Origin: an uncultured Bacteroides sp.
GTDB taxonomy: Bacteria > Bacteroidota > Bacteroidia > Bacteroidales > Bacteroidaceae
Reading direction: 5' to 3'
DNA length: 64,000 bases
NCBI RefSeq assembly: GCF_963676325.1
Contig: NZ_OY781099.1
Span: 682,001 to 746,000 of the forward strand
The position numbers were made by a program, and so were the translations under genes. Below the pieces are notes generated by a model. The model was not told the DNA's origin and made no database searches. It saw only the letters and a list, made by a program, of their open reading frames with translations. Numbering within the stretch: the first letter of the stretch is position 1; every line of letters starts with the position of its first letter. Positions 34,122 to 42,410 of this stretch are shown here, one piece after another.

Positions 34122-35300
34122 TTAATAAAGAAAACCGAATAACCATAAAGGTATCTGATTTCCTCGTCCTATCTCAGCCCTGTGAATGGCGTAGGTAATG
34201 GCGGGGTTATTTTTTGCCTTAAAGCCTTCGGCGCATATTTTAAATGGTATCTTTCCGTCGACAAGGAAAGAGGTTCCTTTTTCTCCTTTATTCAGGATAT
34301 GATCTTTGTAAAGTGCATTCAAAAAGAATGTTTCAACCACATCTTGTTCTTCCACTTTTACCGGGTAGATGGAATACATCAGGTTGGTATTGTGCAGCAT
34401 AATCTTTGATGGTTTCTTGGGGAACTCTTCGTCTTTGGGATAAACCATATTGATTAATCTGGCATCTGCCAAATATTTGATGTAGTTCATTACCGTTGCC
34501 CGCGAGGTCTCAATTTCCGTTGCCAGCTGACTGACATTGGGTGCTGAAGGACCGCTTACTGCAAGCAGATATAAAAGCTTTTTTATTTTAGACAGATATT
34601 TCAGTTCTATTTGCTTAATAAGCAGAATATCTACCTCTACCATCATATTCATTGTCTTTAGCAGGTTCTCTGAAAAATTTCTTTTTTCCAGAAAGAACGG
34701 ATAAAAACCATGGTGAAGGTAATCCTGAAAATAATCTGTGGGGCGAACTTTTGAAAGAACAGTCTTGGCTATTTGTTCGTGATTGGACAAAATCTCATCC
34801 AGGGTATAATACTGAAAGCTGTTACCTGTTTGCAGATTCAGGAATTCTCTGAAGGAGAAACCGCGAAGGTTATAGGACTTAACGATACCTGATAACTCAG
34901 TGTTTTCTTCTTTTAACCGCATTACAGACGATCCTGTAAATACAATTTTTAATTCCGGAAAGCGATCGTAACATATTCTCAGCTCATTGCTCCAGTTGGG
35001 ATACTTAAAGACTTGGTCAATCAACAGTACTTTACCACCGTTTTTCTGGAATTCTTCAACGAACTCCACGATGGTGTGTCCCGAAAAATAAAAATTATTC
35101 ATGTTGATAAACAGACATGAACGGTCTGTTCCGAAGCGTTCTTTTGCATATTGCAACAGGAATGTGGTCTTACCTACACCACGAGTTCCTTTAATTCCGA
35201 TAAGACGGTCGTTCCAGTCGATCTCGTCCATCAAATCACGTCGAACGGAGGTATTTGTATGTTCTACCAAATAACTGTGTGTCCTGTAAAAGGCTTCCAT
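34122..35300 (-). CDS. AAA ATPase with DUF4143-type C-terminal region
   Basis: This is a 392-residue protein of the AAA_14/DUF4143 class, common in Bacteroidetes and of unknown role. It has the P-loop GIKGTRGVGKTTFLLQYA, a Walker B-like KVLLIDQVFKYPNW, the sensor-like KIVFTGSSVMRL, and a winged-helix-like segment LATEIETSRATVMNYIKYLADARLI. ATG 35300 (MEAFYRTH) is preferred, because an upstream in-frame TTG at 35324 overlaps a perfect promoter. The gene precedes nifJ on the same strand but is probably functionally unrelated. Confidence 0.85.
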   Translation of the reverse strand: MEAFYRTHSYLVEHTNTSVRRDLMDEIDWNDRLIGIKGTRGVGKTTFLLQYAKERFGTDRSCLFINMNNFYFSGHTIVEFVEEFQKNGGKVLLIDQVFKYPNWSNELRICYDRFPELKIVFTGSSVMRLKEENTELSGIVKSYNLRGFSFREFLNLQTGNSFQYYTLDEILSNHEQIAKTVLSKVRPTDYFQDYLHHGFYPFFLEKRNFSENLLKTMNMMVEVDILLIKQIELKYLSKIKKLLYLLAVSGPSAPNVSQLATEIETSRATVMNYIKYLADARLINMVYPKDEEFPKKPSKIMLHNTNLMYSIYPVKVEEQDVVETFFLNALYKDHILNKGEKGTSFLVDGKIPFKICAEGFKAKNNPAITYAIHRAEIGRGNQIPLWLFGFLY

Positions 35301-35321
35301 AAATATTGTTTTATTTCGAGG

Positions 35322-35352
35322 CAAAGATAACTATAATTCTCTGGTTTGCAAA
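35322..35352 (-). promoter_or_regulatory. Promoter of the AAA/DUF4143 gene
   Basis: On the minus strand TTTG (35352-35349), 19 bases, TATCTTTG (35329-35322): a perfect Bacteroides consensus promoter 21 bases before the ATG at 35300. Confidence 0.75.
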
Positions 35353-35475
35353 GTAGAGATTGCAAAATATTCATCCATTTTAAACTTGTTTATGTTTTTA
35401 TTTTTGAGAAATGATTGTATAACTTATAAATATTCAGTTTGTAGCTCTTGATAATTTGCTGTATTCCAAATTGTC

Positions 35476-35509
35476 TTGTACAGAACGATATGTTCTTTTG
35501 TACGATATG
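35476..35509. repeat. TTGTAC/ACGATATG repeated words
   Basis: TTGTAC occurs at 35476-35481 and 35498-35503, and ACGATATG at 35485-35492 and 35502-35509. GAAC-GATAT-GTTC (35483-35495) is a small inverted repeat. The array sits between the two divergent promoters of the AAA gene and the ATP-grasp-like gene. Confidence 0.55.
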
Positions 35510-35530
35510 CTTTTTTGTTATTCTATAATA

Positions 35531-35561
35531 ATTGCCTAAGTCTCCTTTTTGCTTACTTTTG
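35531..35561 (+). promoter_or_regulatory. Promoter of the ATP-grasp-like gene
   Basis: ATTG (35531-35534, one mismatch to TTTG), 19 bases, TACTTTTG (35554-35561), 21 bases before the ATG at 35583. It makes the in-frame ATG at 35532 implausible. Confidence 0.6.
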
Positions 35562-35582
35562 TATGCTCAATACATTAAAATA

Positions 35583-36764
35583 ATGCCGGAAGTATATTTA
35601 TTCAATCCTGATAATGATTTGGCTTTGGCCAATGGTGATGAGAATTATATGCCACCTCTTTCTGCCAGAAAGATGGCAGATGATCTTTCTTTGCTGCCTG
35701 CCTGGTATGCTTCGCCGGGAGCCTTGGTTGTGTGTAATGAAAAGGTGGATGAAACCTGGCTGCAGCAGATTAAGAATTCTTTGGGCCTATCTATTCAACT
35801 GATAAAGGAAGATGAAATAGCTTCCCGAAATTCTTTAAGACTTTGCCCGTGGGGATGGAATGCTACTCTGATTAAGCACGCCCGTTTGCAAGGCTTTTCT
35901 GATGATTCCTTACCGGATAAAGAGGAAATGGATGCTATACGGGAGTTGTCTCATCGTTCGCTGGCTGTGTCTTTACTTCGGGAACTGACTGTATCTTCTT
36001 CATTCTGCGGATTGTCTGAAGAACTAACTTCTGAAGAAGCTGTCCGCGAGTTTGTTGAACGCTATCCCAAAGTGTTATTAAAGGCTCCCTGGTCGGGGAG
36101 TGGAAAGGGGTTGCGACCGGGGAAAGGGGAGTTTACTTCTCACATTCAGGGATGGAGCAACAGGGTGATAAAGAATCAACGCTGTGTGGTGGGCGAGCCG
36201 TTTATGGATAAGGTAAAAGACTTTGCCATGGAGTTTTTCTGTGATGATTCCGGTAGGGGTCATTTTGCAGGTTATTCGTTTTTTGAGACGGATGTGCGTG
36301 GAGCGTATAAAGGAAACCTGCTTGCTTCGGATGAAATAATAGAATCGCGTCTTACTGAATTTGTTTCTTTAGCAGACTTACACTTTTTGCGTGACCAACT
36401 GGAAGAAAGGCTTTCGCGGATACTAAATAATAAATACCGGGGATATTTAGGTGTGGATATGATGATTTGTTGTTTTCCGGAACAGCCTGTATATAGAATC
36501 CATCCTTGTGTGGAGGTGAACCTCAGGATGAATATGGGAATCTTTTCACGGCTTTTTCATGATCGCTTTGTTCAGTCTGACCGGACAGGTTGTTTCTCTG
36601 TGGAATATTTCCAGAATCCGTTATTGCTTTGTGAAGATCACAAGCAAAAACAAACAGATTATCCGCTTATTATAAGAGACGGACGAATAAGCTCAGGCTA
36701 TTTGTCGCTGACTCCTGTAGGTCGGCAAACAAACTATCGTGCAAGCATCTTGGTTGAAGGTTGA
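35583..36764 (+). CDS. Conserved Bacteroidales protein with ATP-grasp-like core
   Basis: This is a 393-residue cytosolic protein. The N-terminus MPEVYLFNPDNDLALANGDENYMPP is characteristic of a Bacteroidales family of unknown function. LLKAPWSGSGKGLRPG (about 180-195) resembles the nucleotide-binding loop of ATP-grasp enzymes. Later segments GYLGVDMMI and IHPCVEVNLRMNMG resemble the metal-binding strands of that fold. I therefore suspect a ligase. The 3' end overlaps the convergent GHL10 gene by 31 bases. The function is unknown and the fold assignment is tentative. Confidence 0.7.
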   Translation: MPEVYLFNPDNDLALANGDENYMPPLSARKMADDLSLLPAWYASPGALVVCNEKVDETWLQQIKNSLGLSIQLIKEDEIASRNSLRLCPWGWNATLIKHARLQGFSDDSLPDKEEMDAIRELSHRSLAVSLLRELTVSSSFCGLSEELTSEEAVREFVERYPKVLLKAPWSGSGKGLRPGKGEFTSHIQGWSNRVIKNQRCVVGEPFMDKVKDFAMEFFCDDSGRGHFAGYSFFETDVRGAYKGNLLASDEIIESRLTEFVSLADLHFLRDQLEERLSRILNNKYRGYLGVDMMICCFPEQPVYRIHPCVEVNLRMNMGIFSRLFHDRFVQSDRTGCFSVEYFQNPLLLCEDHKQKQTDYPLIIRDGRISSGYLSLTPVGRQTNYRASILVEG

Positions 36765-38413
36765 ATATTCCCGTTAATGTCCGTAAATATAACCCTATAA
36801 AGTCCTTTTTGTAAGTGGTTTAGCGGAATCTTTTCTTCATATTTTGAATATTGTACGCATCTTCCTGAAATATCTGTAATTGTGATATTAACAAATTCTT
36901 TGGATGGAGGAAGCAATAATTGGGTGCCATCTTCAGAGATCTGGAATAGACTCTTTGGAGGAGTCAGTTGTGTAGCCTCACTTTCGTTGCCGGAACGGTC
37001 GGTTGCTGTGACTGCAAAATAATGCTTCGTTTCTTTGCCAGACTCTTCTTTATAAGCATAATGATTTTCCCGAACATCGTGAGCAATAATATTATAAGGT
37101 TTGGATATGTCAACAGGAAATTGATCTGAGGCATATACATTATAATAAGGTGCAGTTCGGGATTCGTTATCGGTTGATGGTTTCCAGCTGAGTTGTATGG
37201 CTGTTCCTTCTCTGTCGCAAGTCAGTCCCAGAGGAAGTGTAGGAGGTATATTGTCCATCCACGTCATTCTTGGTTGAAGGGCTGGATTGGCATAATGAAA
37301 TCCGTTCAGTTCATCGAATAGGTTTTTCGTGTTGCTTAAAAGATATTTAGTACGGTAAAAAGCTTGTCCTGTTAGTCCATGACGACGGGTAAAGTATATC
37401 TGTCGCTCAATTTCACTTAACGGCCAGTCCTTTTCCGCAGGATCGAGGAAATAAATGCCTAACCCCGGAACAATACAACGTCCAAAGCTTTTTTCCTGCC
37501 AATCAAGTGCGAATGGGTAAAAGTTATTTCCATTAAAATACATCATAGGAAACAGTATATCCTGAATTCCTTCCTTTAACCATCCCTGTGCATCCTGGTA
37601 AACGGTGTGATAGGCATTCCATCCTCCGGAAGGATAATGAGAAGTATCTTTGTATTTGCCAACAGGTGAACTACTTATCTTTACCCATGGTTTGAGTTGC
37701 TTAACCTGCTTATACAAATATCGCACAATGTCAGTGATGTTGTCTCGCCGCCAATTATCCAATGTTTTTCCATTTCCGTATTTGCGATAAGTATCTTTAT
37801 CGGGGAAATCTTTTGGTTGATCCGGGTAGCGTATATAATCCAGGTTAATGCCATCTACATCATAGCGGGTAACCACTTCTTTAATAAGTGAAAGGAGGTA
37901 TTCTTTCGTTGCTGGATTTCCGGGATCAAGGAACCATTCACCCTGATAGTGTTTGCAAATTTGTGGTTGTCTTCGTACAATAGAGCTCTTTCCTAAATTT
38001 TTAACATGGTTTTCTTTCCCCAGTGGAATGGCAACCATCCAGGCATGACATTCCAAACCTCGTTTGTGGCACTCTTCAATAGCAAAAGCCAGCGCATCAT
38101 AACCGGGTGAACAACCTTCTTTTCCGGTCATTGTTTCGTTGAAAGTCTCTATAGAAGAAGGATAAATAACATCTCCCCGTAAGCGGGCCTGAAGTAAAAC
38201 GGTGTTGAAGTTAGCCGCTTTTAGCTCATCCAGAATCTTGCATAATTCTGCTTTTTGCTTATTTATATTGGTAGGAGAGGTGGCTTTGACTGTAGGCCAG
38301 TCAAGTCCGTATATTGTTGTAAGCCATGTGGCGCGTATCTCATTTTTTAGTTGCGCCTGTGTTTTTTGTGAGAAAAAACAGAGAAGCAAGATAACAAGGT
38401 ATGTATATTTCAT
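36734..38413 (-). CDS. GHL10-type glycoside hydrolase with T9SS-like tail
   Basis: This 559-residue exported protein has a signal peptide (about 1-20, ending KTQAQ) and the family 10-like glycosylhydrolase (DUF187/GHL10) barrel (about 22-350). Typical segments are EIRATWLTTIYGLDWP, NTVLLQARLRGDVIYPSSIE, FLDPGNPATKEYLLSLIKEVV and YDVDGINLDYIRYPDQPKDFPD. A fibronectin III-like domain follows (about 385-480). The last ~70 residues (NITITDISGRCV then LQKGLYRVIFTDINGN) look like a type IX secretion sorting domain. ATG 38413 is chosen; an upstream in-frame start at 38488 precedes the signal peptide. A paralogue without the tail lies at 42411. Confidence 0.9.
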   Translation of the reverse strand: MKYTYLVILLLCFFSQKTQAQLKNEIRATWLTTIYGLDWPTVKATSPTNINKQKAELCKILDELKAANFNTVLLQARLRGDVIYPSSIETFNETMTGKEGCSPGYDALAFAIEECHKRGLECHAWMVAIPLGKENHVKNLGKSSIVRRQPQICKHYQGEWFLDPGNPATKEYLLSLIKEVVTRYDVDGINLDYIRYPDQPKDFPDKDTYRKYGNGKTLDNWRRDNITDIVRYLYKQVKQLKPWVKISSSPVGKYKDTSHYPSGGWNAYHTVYQDAQGWLKEGIQDILFPMMYFNGNNFYPFALDWQEKSFGRCIVPGLGIYFLDPAEKDWPLSEIERQIYFTRRHGLTGQAFYRTKYLLSNTKNLFDELNGFHYANPALQPRMTWMDNIPPTLPLGLTCDREGTAIQLSWKPSTDNESRTAPYYNVYASDQFPVDISKPYNIIAHDVRENHYAYKEESGKETKHYFAVTATDRSGNESEATQLTPPKSLFQISEDGTQLLLPPSKEFVNITITDISGRCVQYSKYEEKIPLNHLQKGLYRVIFTDINGNIQPSTKMLAR

Positions 38414-38432
38414 CTTTCTTGGTGTAATGTTG

Positions 38433-38440
38433 CAAAGGTA
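38433..38440 (-). promoter_or_regulatory. -7 promoter box of the GHL10/T9SS gene
   Basis: TACCTTTG on the minus strand, 19 bases before the start at 38413. No clear -33 box. Confidence 0.45.
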
Positions 38441-38568
38441 GATAAAAGAACGTAAAAAAGCGTTAGAAGATACTCCTTTTTCAGGCAAAAGTGGGAGCTT
38501 ACCAATAATAATAGTTACTTTTGTATTAAGCTAGAATAGGGAAAAAGATAAACAGAACTAGTATTTAA

Positions 38569-38823
38569 ATGAAAAGCAAAATGAAAAAATATAGAAAATC
38601 GACATGGTTATGTGGAGCTCTTTTGATTTATGTAACTGCCATGGCTATTTATCTTGTTCCTCGTAATCATAATATCAGTGAACTGGAAAGATATGTTACT
38701 GTTGCAGCTTCGTATGTTGTAGTTCTGTTGCTATGGTTAGTGTTGCGTAAAAAAGAAAAACTAGCAGATGAACGACGTAAAGACATGCAACAGAGAAAAA
38801 ATAATTCTCAGGAATTTAAATAA
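38569..38823 (+). CDS. Small two-helix membrane protein
   Basis: This 84-residue protein has two hydrophobic segments (about 14-31 and 43-62) and a charged C-terminal tail (KKEKLADERRKDMQQRKNN). No family was recognised. An alternative ATG lies at 38581. It ends 6 bases before the outer-membrane protein gene, so they are probably cotranscribed; TACTTTTG at 38516-38523 may be the -7 box of the pair. Confidence 0.7.
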   Translation: MKSKMKKYRKSTWLCGALLIYVTAMAIYLVPRNHNISELERYVTVAASYVVVLLLWLVLRKKEKLADERRKDMQQRKNNSQEFK

Positions 38824-38829
38824 CTTAAA

Positions 38830-39318
38830 ATGAAAAAATTACTTATTTGCATAGTAGCCTTACTATGTACGTTTACGGCACAGGCACAATTTGAAAAGAA
38901 TAAATGGTTAATAACTCCCTCTATTACAGGACTTGGAATGTCTTACAGTGGGCAGGATAAATTTTCATTAGGATTTGAAGCTGAAGGTGGAGTTTTTCTG
39001 CAAGATAACTTAGCTTTGTTGATTAATGCGGGAGCGGATATCAAGGACAGGGGAGATGACAGAACTTCTTTAGGTGCAGGTATTCGTTATTACTTTGAAC
39101 AGACTGGTATTTATATAGGTTCAAAGTTTAAATATGATAATTATGACTTTTATGCCGGCGGACATAAGAACGATGCAACCCTTGGTACAGAGGTGGGTTA
39201 TGCGTTCTTTCTGAGCCGAACGGTGACAATAGAACCAGCTATGTATTATAATCAGAGTCTGACTGATCAGAACTTTAGCAAGCTTGGCGTGAAAGTGGGA
39301 TTCGGATTTTATTTCTAA
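38830..39318 (+). CDS. Small outer-membrane beta-barrel protein
   Basis: This 162-residue protein has a signal peptide (about 1-20, ending AQAQ) and alternating-hydrophobic strands ending in Phe (VKVGFGFYF), the usual C-terminal signature of outer-membrane barrels. Length suits an 8-stranded OmpX/OmpW-like porin-type barrel. It is the second gene of a pair with the small membrane protein upstream. A strong terminator follows. The ligand is unknown. Confidence 0.85.
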   Translation: MKKLLICIVALLCTFTAQAQFEKNKWLITPSITGLGMSYSGQDKFSLGFEAEGGVFLQDNLALLINAGADIKDRGDDRTSLGAGIRYYFEQTGIYIGSKFKYDNYDFYAGGHKNDATLGTEVGYAFFLSRTVTIEPAMYYNQSLTDQNFSKLGVKVGFGFYF

Positions 39319-39344
39319 GAAAGAACTAACTTTTTACAGCTATA

Positions 39345-39389
39345 AAAGAGCCATTTTCAATCCGTTTTGTGGAGTGAAAATGGCTCTTT
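39345..39389. terminator. Bidirectional terminator
   Basis: A 15-bp perfect inverted repeat (AAAGAGCCATTTTCA at 39345-39359, complement at 39375-39389) has a 15-base loop, between the outer-membrane protein gene and the convergent uvrA. Confidence 0.88.
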
Positions 39390-39464
39390 CTATTATTGAA
39401 AGTTACTCTTTAAGACTGGAAAGTGACTTTTTACTCACTCTCTTCATTATAACTGACTATTATC

Positions 39465-42245
39465 TCAGATAAGCTTTTCTGTCAGAAACTGTCCGGTATA
39501 AGATGCTGCACATTTTGCTACTTCTTCAGGAGTACCGCAACAGACAAGATTTCCACCCATATTTCCTCCCTCGGGTCCTAAGTCAATAATATAGTCTGCA
39601 CATTTAATTACATCCATATTGTGCTCAATAATAATAACTGTATGTCCGCGGGAAATTAGTGCGTCAAAAGCTTCCAGTAATTTCTTAATGTCGTGAAAAT
39701 GTAGTCCGGTTGTTGGCTCATCAAAGACAAAAATAGTTGGAGCTACTTTTTCCTGACTAAGGTAAAAGGCTAGTTTTACACGTTGGTTTTCTCCTCCGGA
39801 AAGCGTAGATGATGATTGTCCCAATTTGATGTATCCCAATCCCACTTCCTGAAGAGATGAAAGTTTCTTAACGATTTTCTTTTGACCGTTTTCTTTGAAG
39901 AATTCAATGGCCTGATCAACAGTCATCTCAAGAATATCATAAATGTTCTTCTCTTTGAATTTAACTTCAAGCGTCTCTGTCTTAAAACGTTTGCCGTGAC
40001 AACTTTCACATTCCAGCACTAAGTCGGCCATAAATTGCATCTCAACCGTAATAGTTCCGTCTCCTTTACATTCTTCACATCGGCCACCTTCTGTGTTGAA
40101 AGAGAAATAAGAGGCAGAATATCCCATTAGTTTTGCTAAAGGTTGATCGGCCCATAGTTTCCGGATTTCGTCGTATGCTTTAATGTAAGTCACCGGATTA
40201 GAACGTGAGGACTTCCCGATAGGATTCTGGTCAACAAATTCGATATTTTTAGCCATATTAATATCGCCATTGAGTGAAACAAATTCTCCCGGACGTTCAC
40301 TGGTTTCGCTGTATTCACGTTTTAATGCCCGATAAAAGATATCTCTTACCAATGTTGATTTACCTGATCCGCTTACTCCTGTAACAACGGTCATAACATT
40401 CAACGGGAAGATGACGTTAATTCCTTTCAGGTTGTTTTCTCTTGCACCAGTAATTTCGATATAATTATTCCATGAGCGGTGGTTAACAGGAACGGCAATA
40501 GTTTCTTCTCCAAGGAGGTATTTCACTGTGTAGCTATTACTTCCCTTTTTCAGATTTTTCATATCGCCATGATATACAATCTCTCCACCTAGTCTGCCTG
40601 CTTTTGGGCCAACATCAATTATATAATCGGCTGCACGGATTATTTCTTCATCATGTTCTACCACAACTACAGTATTACCTAGTTGTTGCAGCTGACGAAG
40701 TACTTTTATGAGTCGGTCGGTATCCCGTGAGTGAAGTCCGATACTTGGCTCATCAAGAATATAGAGTGATCCAACCAGACTGCTACCCAGAGAAGTGGCC
40801 AGATTAATTCGCTGACTTTCTCCACCTGACAAAGAATTGCTTAAACGGTTAAGTGTAAGATATCCCAGACCTACATCTATAAGGAAGTTTATACGGCTAT
40901 TAATTTCTATCAGGATTCTTTTGGCAATATCACTTTCATGTTTGTCGAGTGAAAGGTTATCAAAGAATGTTTTTAAGTCGTGTATAGGAAGATCAACTAA
41001 TTGGGAAATAGAATGGTCACCTACCTTTACATAACCGGCTTCTTTCTTTAATCTGGTACCGTGGCAATCCGGACAATAGGTCTTTCCCCTGTAACGAGCC
41101 AGCATTACTCTGTATTGAATTTTATATTGATTCTTTTCAAGCATATCAAAGAACTCGTCAATGCCATGTATGCCTTTGGCTCCTTTCCATAACAGCTCTT
41201 TTTGTTTATCTGTAAGGTCATAATAAGGGGTGAAAATAGGAAAATCATATTTGGACGCCGCCCGAATAAAATCGTCTTTCCATTCGCCCATCTTTTCGCC
41301 TCGCCAGCAAACTACCGCACCATCATAAACGCTGAGTGAACGGTTAGGAATAACCAGACTTTCATCAACCCCAATTACTTTTCCAAAACCTTCGCATCTC
41401 GGGCATGCTCCTATAGGAGAGTTGAAACTGAACATGTGATCTGTTGGCTCTTCGAAAATGATTCCATCTGCTTCAAACTTTTTACTGAAAGAATGCATGA
41501 TAGCACCTTCTTCCGGATAAAACCGTAACAGACAAGTTCCGTTGCCTTCATAGAAAGCCGTTTCAACGGAATCCGTTAAGCGGCTAATGCTGTCTTTGGA
41601 GCTGTCGCATACCATTCTGTCTACAAGCAAAAGTATTTCTCTCTCAGTCTCAAAATCTCCCTTTTTTAGCAGATCTTCTATACGCATTGTCTCTCCATCT
41701 ACTTCTGCCCGATTGAAACCTTGTTTTAAGTCCATTTCGAGCTGATCTTTCATTGTTCTCCCTTCTCTTAAGAGGATAGGAGTAAGAATGACATAACGAG
41801 TCCCTTCCGGATAAGAAAGCATGCAGCTAACAATATCTTCAATCTGGTGTTTCTTAACTAAAGTACCCGATATTGGTGAATAGGTCTTTCCAACGCGAGC
41901 GTAGAGCAGTCGTAAGTATTCATATATCTCAGTGGAAGTACCAACTGTGGAACGGGGATTGCGGCTGTTTACCTTTTGCTCAATAGCAATAGCTGGTGGA
42001 ATACCTTTTATGAAATCACATTCAGGTTTAGTCATTCTGCCAAGAAACTGGCGGGCATAACTATTGAGACTCTCCACATACCGGCGTTGCCCTTCTGCAT
42101 AAAGAGTATCGAAAGCAAGGGAAGACTTTCCTGAACCGGATAATCCGGTAATTACAACTAATTTATTGCGTGGTATATCTACATCAATATTCTTTAAGTT
42201 ATTGACGCGTGCACCCTTGATGGATATATATTTTTCTTGAGACAT
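39465..42245 (-). CDS. uvrA: Excinuclease ABC subunit A
   Basis: This 926-residue damage-recognition ATPase of nucleotide excision repair acts with UvrB and UvrC. Two ABC modules are visible. Walker A motifs are GLSGSGKSSLAFDTLYAEG and GVSGSGKSTLVRDIFY, the signatures are NSLSGGESQRINLA and STLSGGENQRVKLA, and Walker B is LYILDEPSIGLH and IFVFDEPTTGLH. Zinc fingers are CPRCEGFG/CPDCHGTR and CEECKGDG/CESCHGKR. ATG 42245 (MSQEKYISIKGARVNNL) is correct, since the in-frame extension to 42476 would run through the promoter into the divergent gene. Confidence 0.98.
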   Translation of the reverse strand: MSQEKYISIKGARVNNLKNIDVDIPRNKLVVITGLSGSGKSSLAFDTLYAEGQRRYVESLNSYARQFLGRMTKPECDFIKGIPPAIAIEQKVNSRNPRSTVGTSTEIYEYLRLLYARVGKTYSPISGTLVKKHQIEDIVSCMLSYPEGTRYVILTPILLREGRTMKDQLEMDLKQGFNRAEVDGETMRIEDLLKKGDFETEREILLLVDRMVCDSSKDSISRLTDSVETAFYEGNGTCLLRFYPEEGAIMHSFSKKFEADGIIFEEPTDHMFSFNSPIGACPRCEGFGKVIGVDESLVIPNRSLSVYDGAVVCWRGEKMGEWKDDFIRAASKYDFPIFTPYYDLTDKQKELLWKGAKGIHGIDEFFDMLEKNQYKIQYRVMLARYRGKTYCPDCHGTRLKKEAGYVKVGDHSISQLVDLPIHDLKTFFDNLSLDKHESDIAKRILIEINSRINFLIDVGLGYLTLNRLSNSLSGGESQRINLATSLGSSLVGSLYILDEPSIGLHSRDTDRLIKVLRQLQQLGNTVVVVEHDEEIIRAADYIIDVGPKAGRLGGEIVYHGDMKNLKKGSNSYTVKYLLGEETIAVPVNHRSWNNYIEITGARENNLKGINVIFPLNVMTVVTGVSGSGKSTLVRDIFYRALKREYSETSERPGEFVSLNGDINMAKNIEFVDQNPIGKSSRSNPVTYIKAYDEIRKLWADQPLAKLMGYSASYFSFNTEGGRCEECKGDGTITVEMQFMADLVLECESCHGKRFKTETLEVKFKEKNIYDILEMTVDQAIEFFKENGQKKIVKKLSSLQEVGLGYIKLGQSSSTLSGGENQRVKLAFYLSQEKVAPTIFVFDEPTTGLHFHDIKKLLEAFDALISRGHTVIIIEHNMDVIKCADYIIDLGPEGGNMGGNLVCCGTPEEVAKCAASYTGQFLTEKLI

Positions 42246-42267
42246 AAGCTGATTTTGAAAGAATCTG

Positions 42268-42298
42268 CAAAGGTAAATAAAAAATGGCACAGTGCAAA
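42268..42298 (-). promoter_or_regulatory. Promoter of uvrA
   Basis: On the minus strand TTTG (42298-42295), 19 bases, TACCTTTG (42275-42268): a perfect consensus promoter 22 bases before the start. No SOS-type operator is recognisable. Confidence 0.8.
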
Positions 42299-42350
42299 AA
42301 GAATGCTTCTTGTAAGTGATATTATATACATTTATTAAGTTAGTTTCCAA

Positions 42351-42381
42351 CTTGATAAATTCAAAATAATATATACCTTTG
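42351..42381 (+). promoter_or_regulatory. Promoter of the second GHL10 gene
   Basis: CTTG (42351-42354, one mismatch), 19 bases, TACCTTTG (42374-42381), 29 bases before the ATG at 42411. It is back-to-back with the uvrA promoter. Confidence 0.7.
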
Positions 42382-42410
42382 TGCATATAAAAACATAACA
42401 GAACTGAAGA

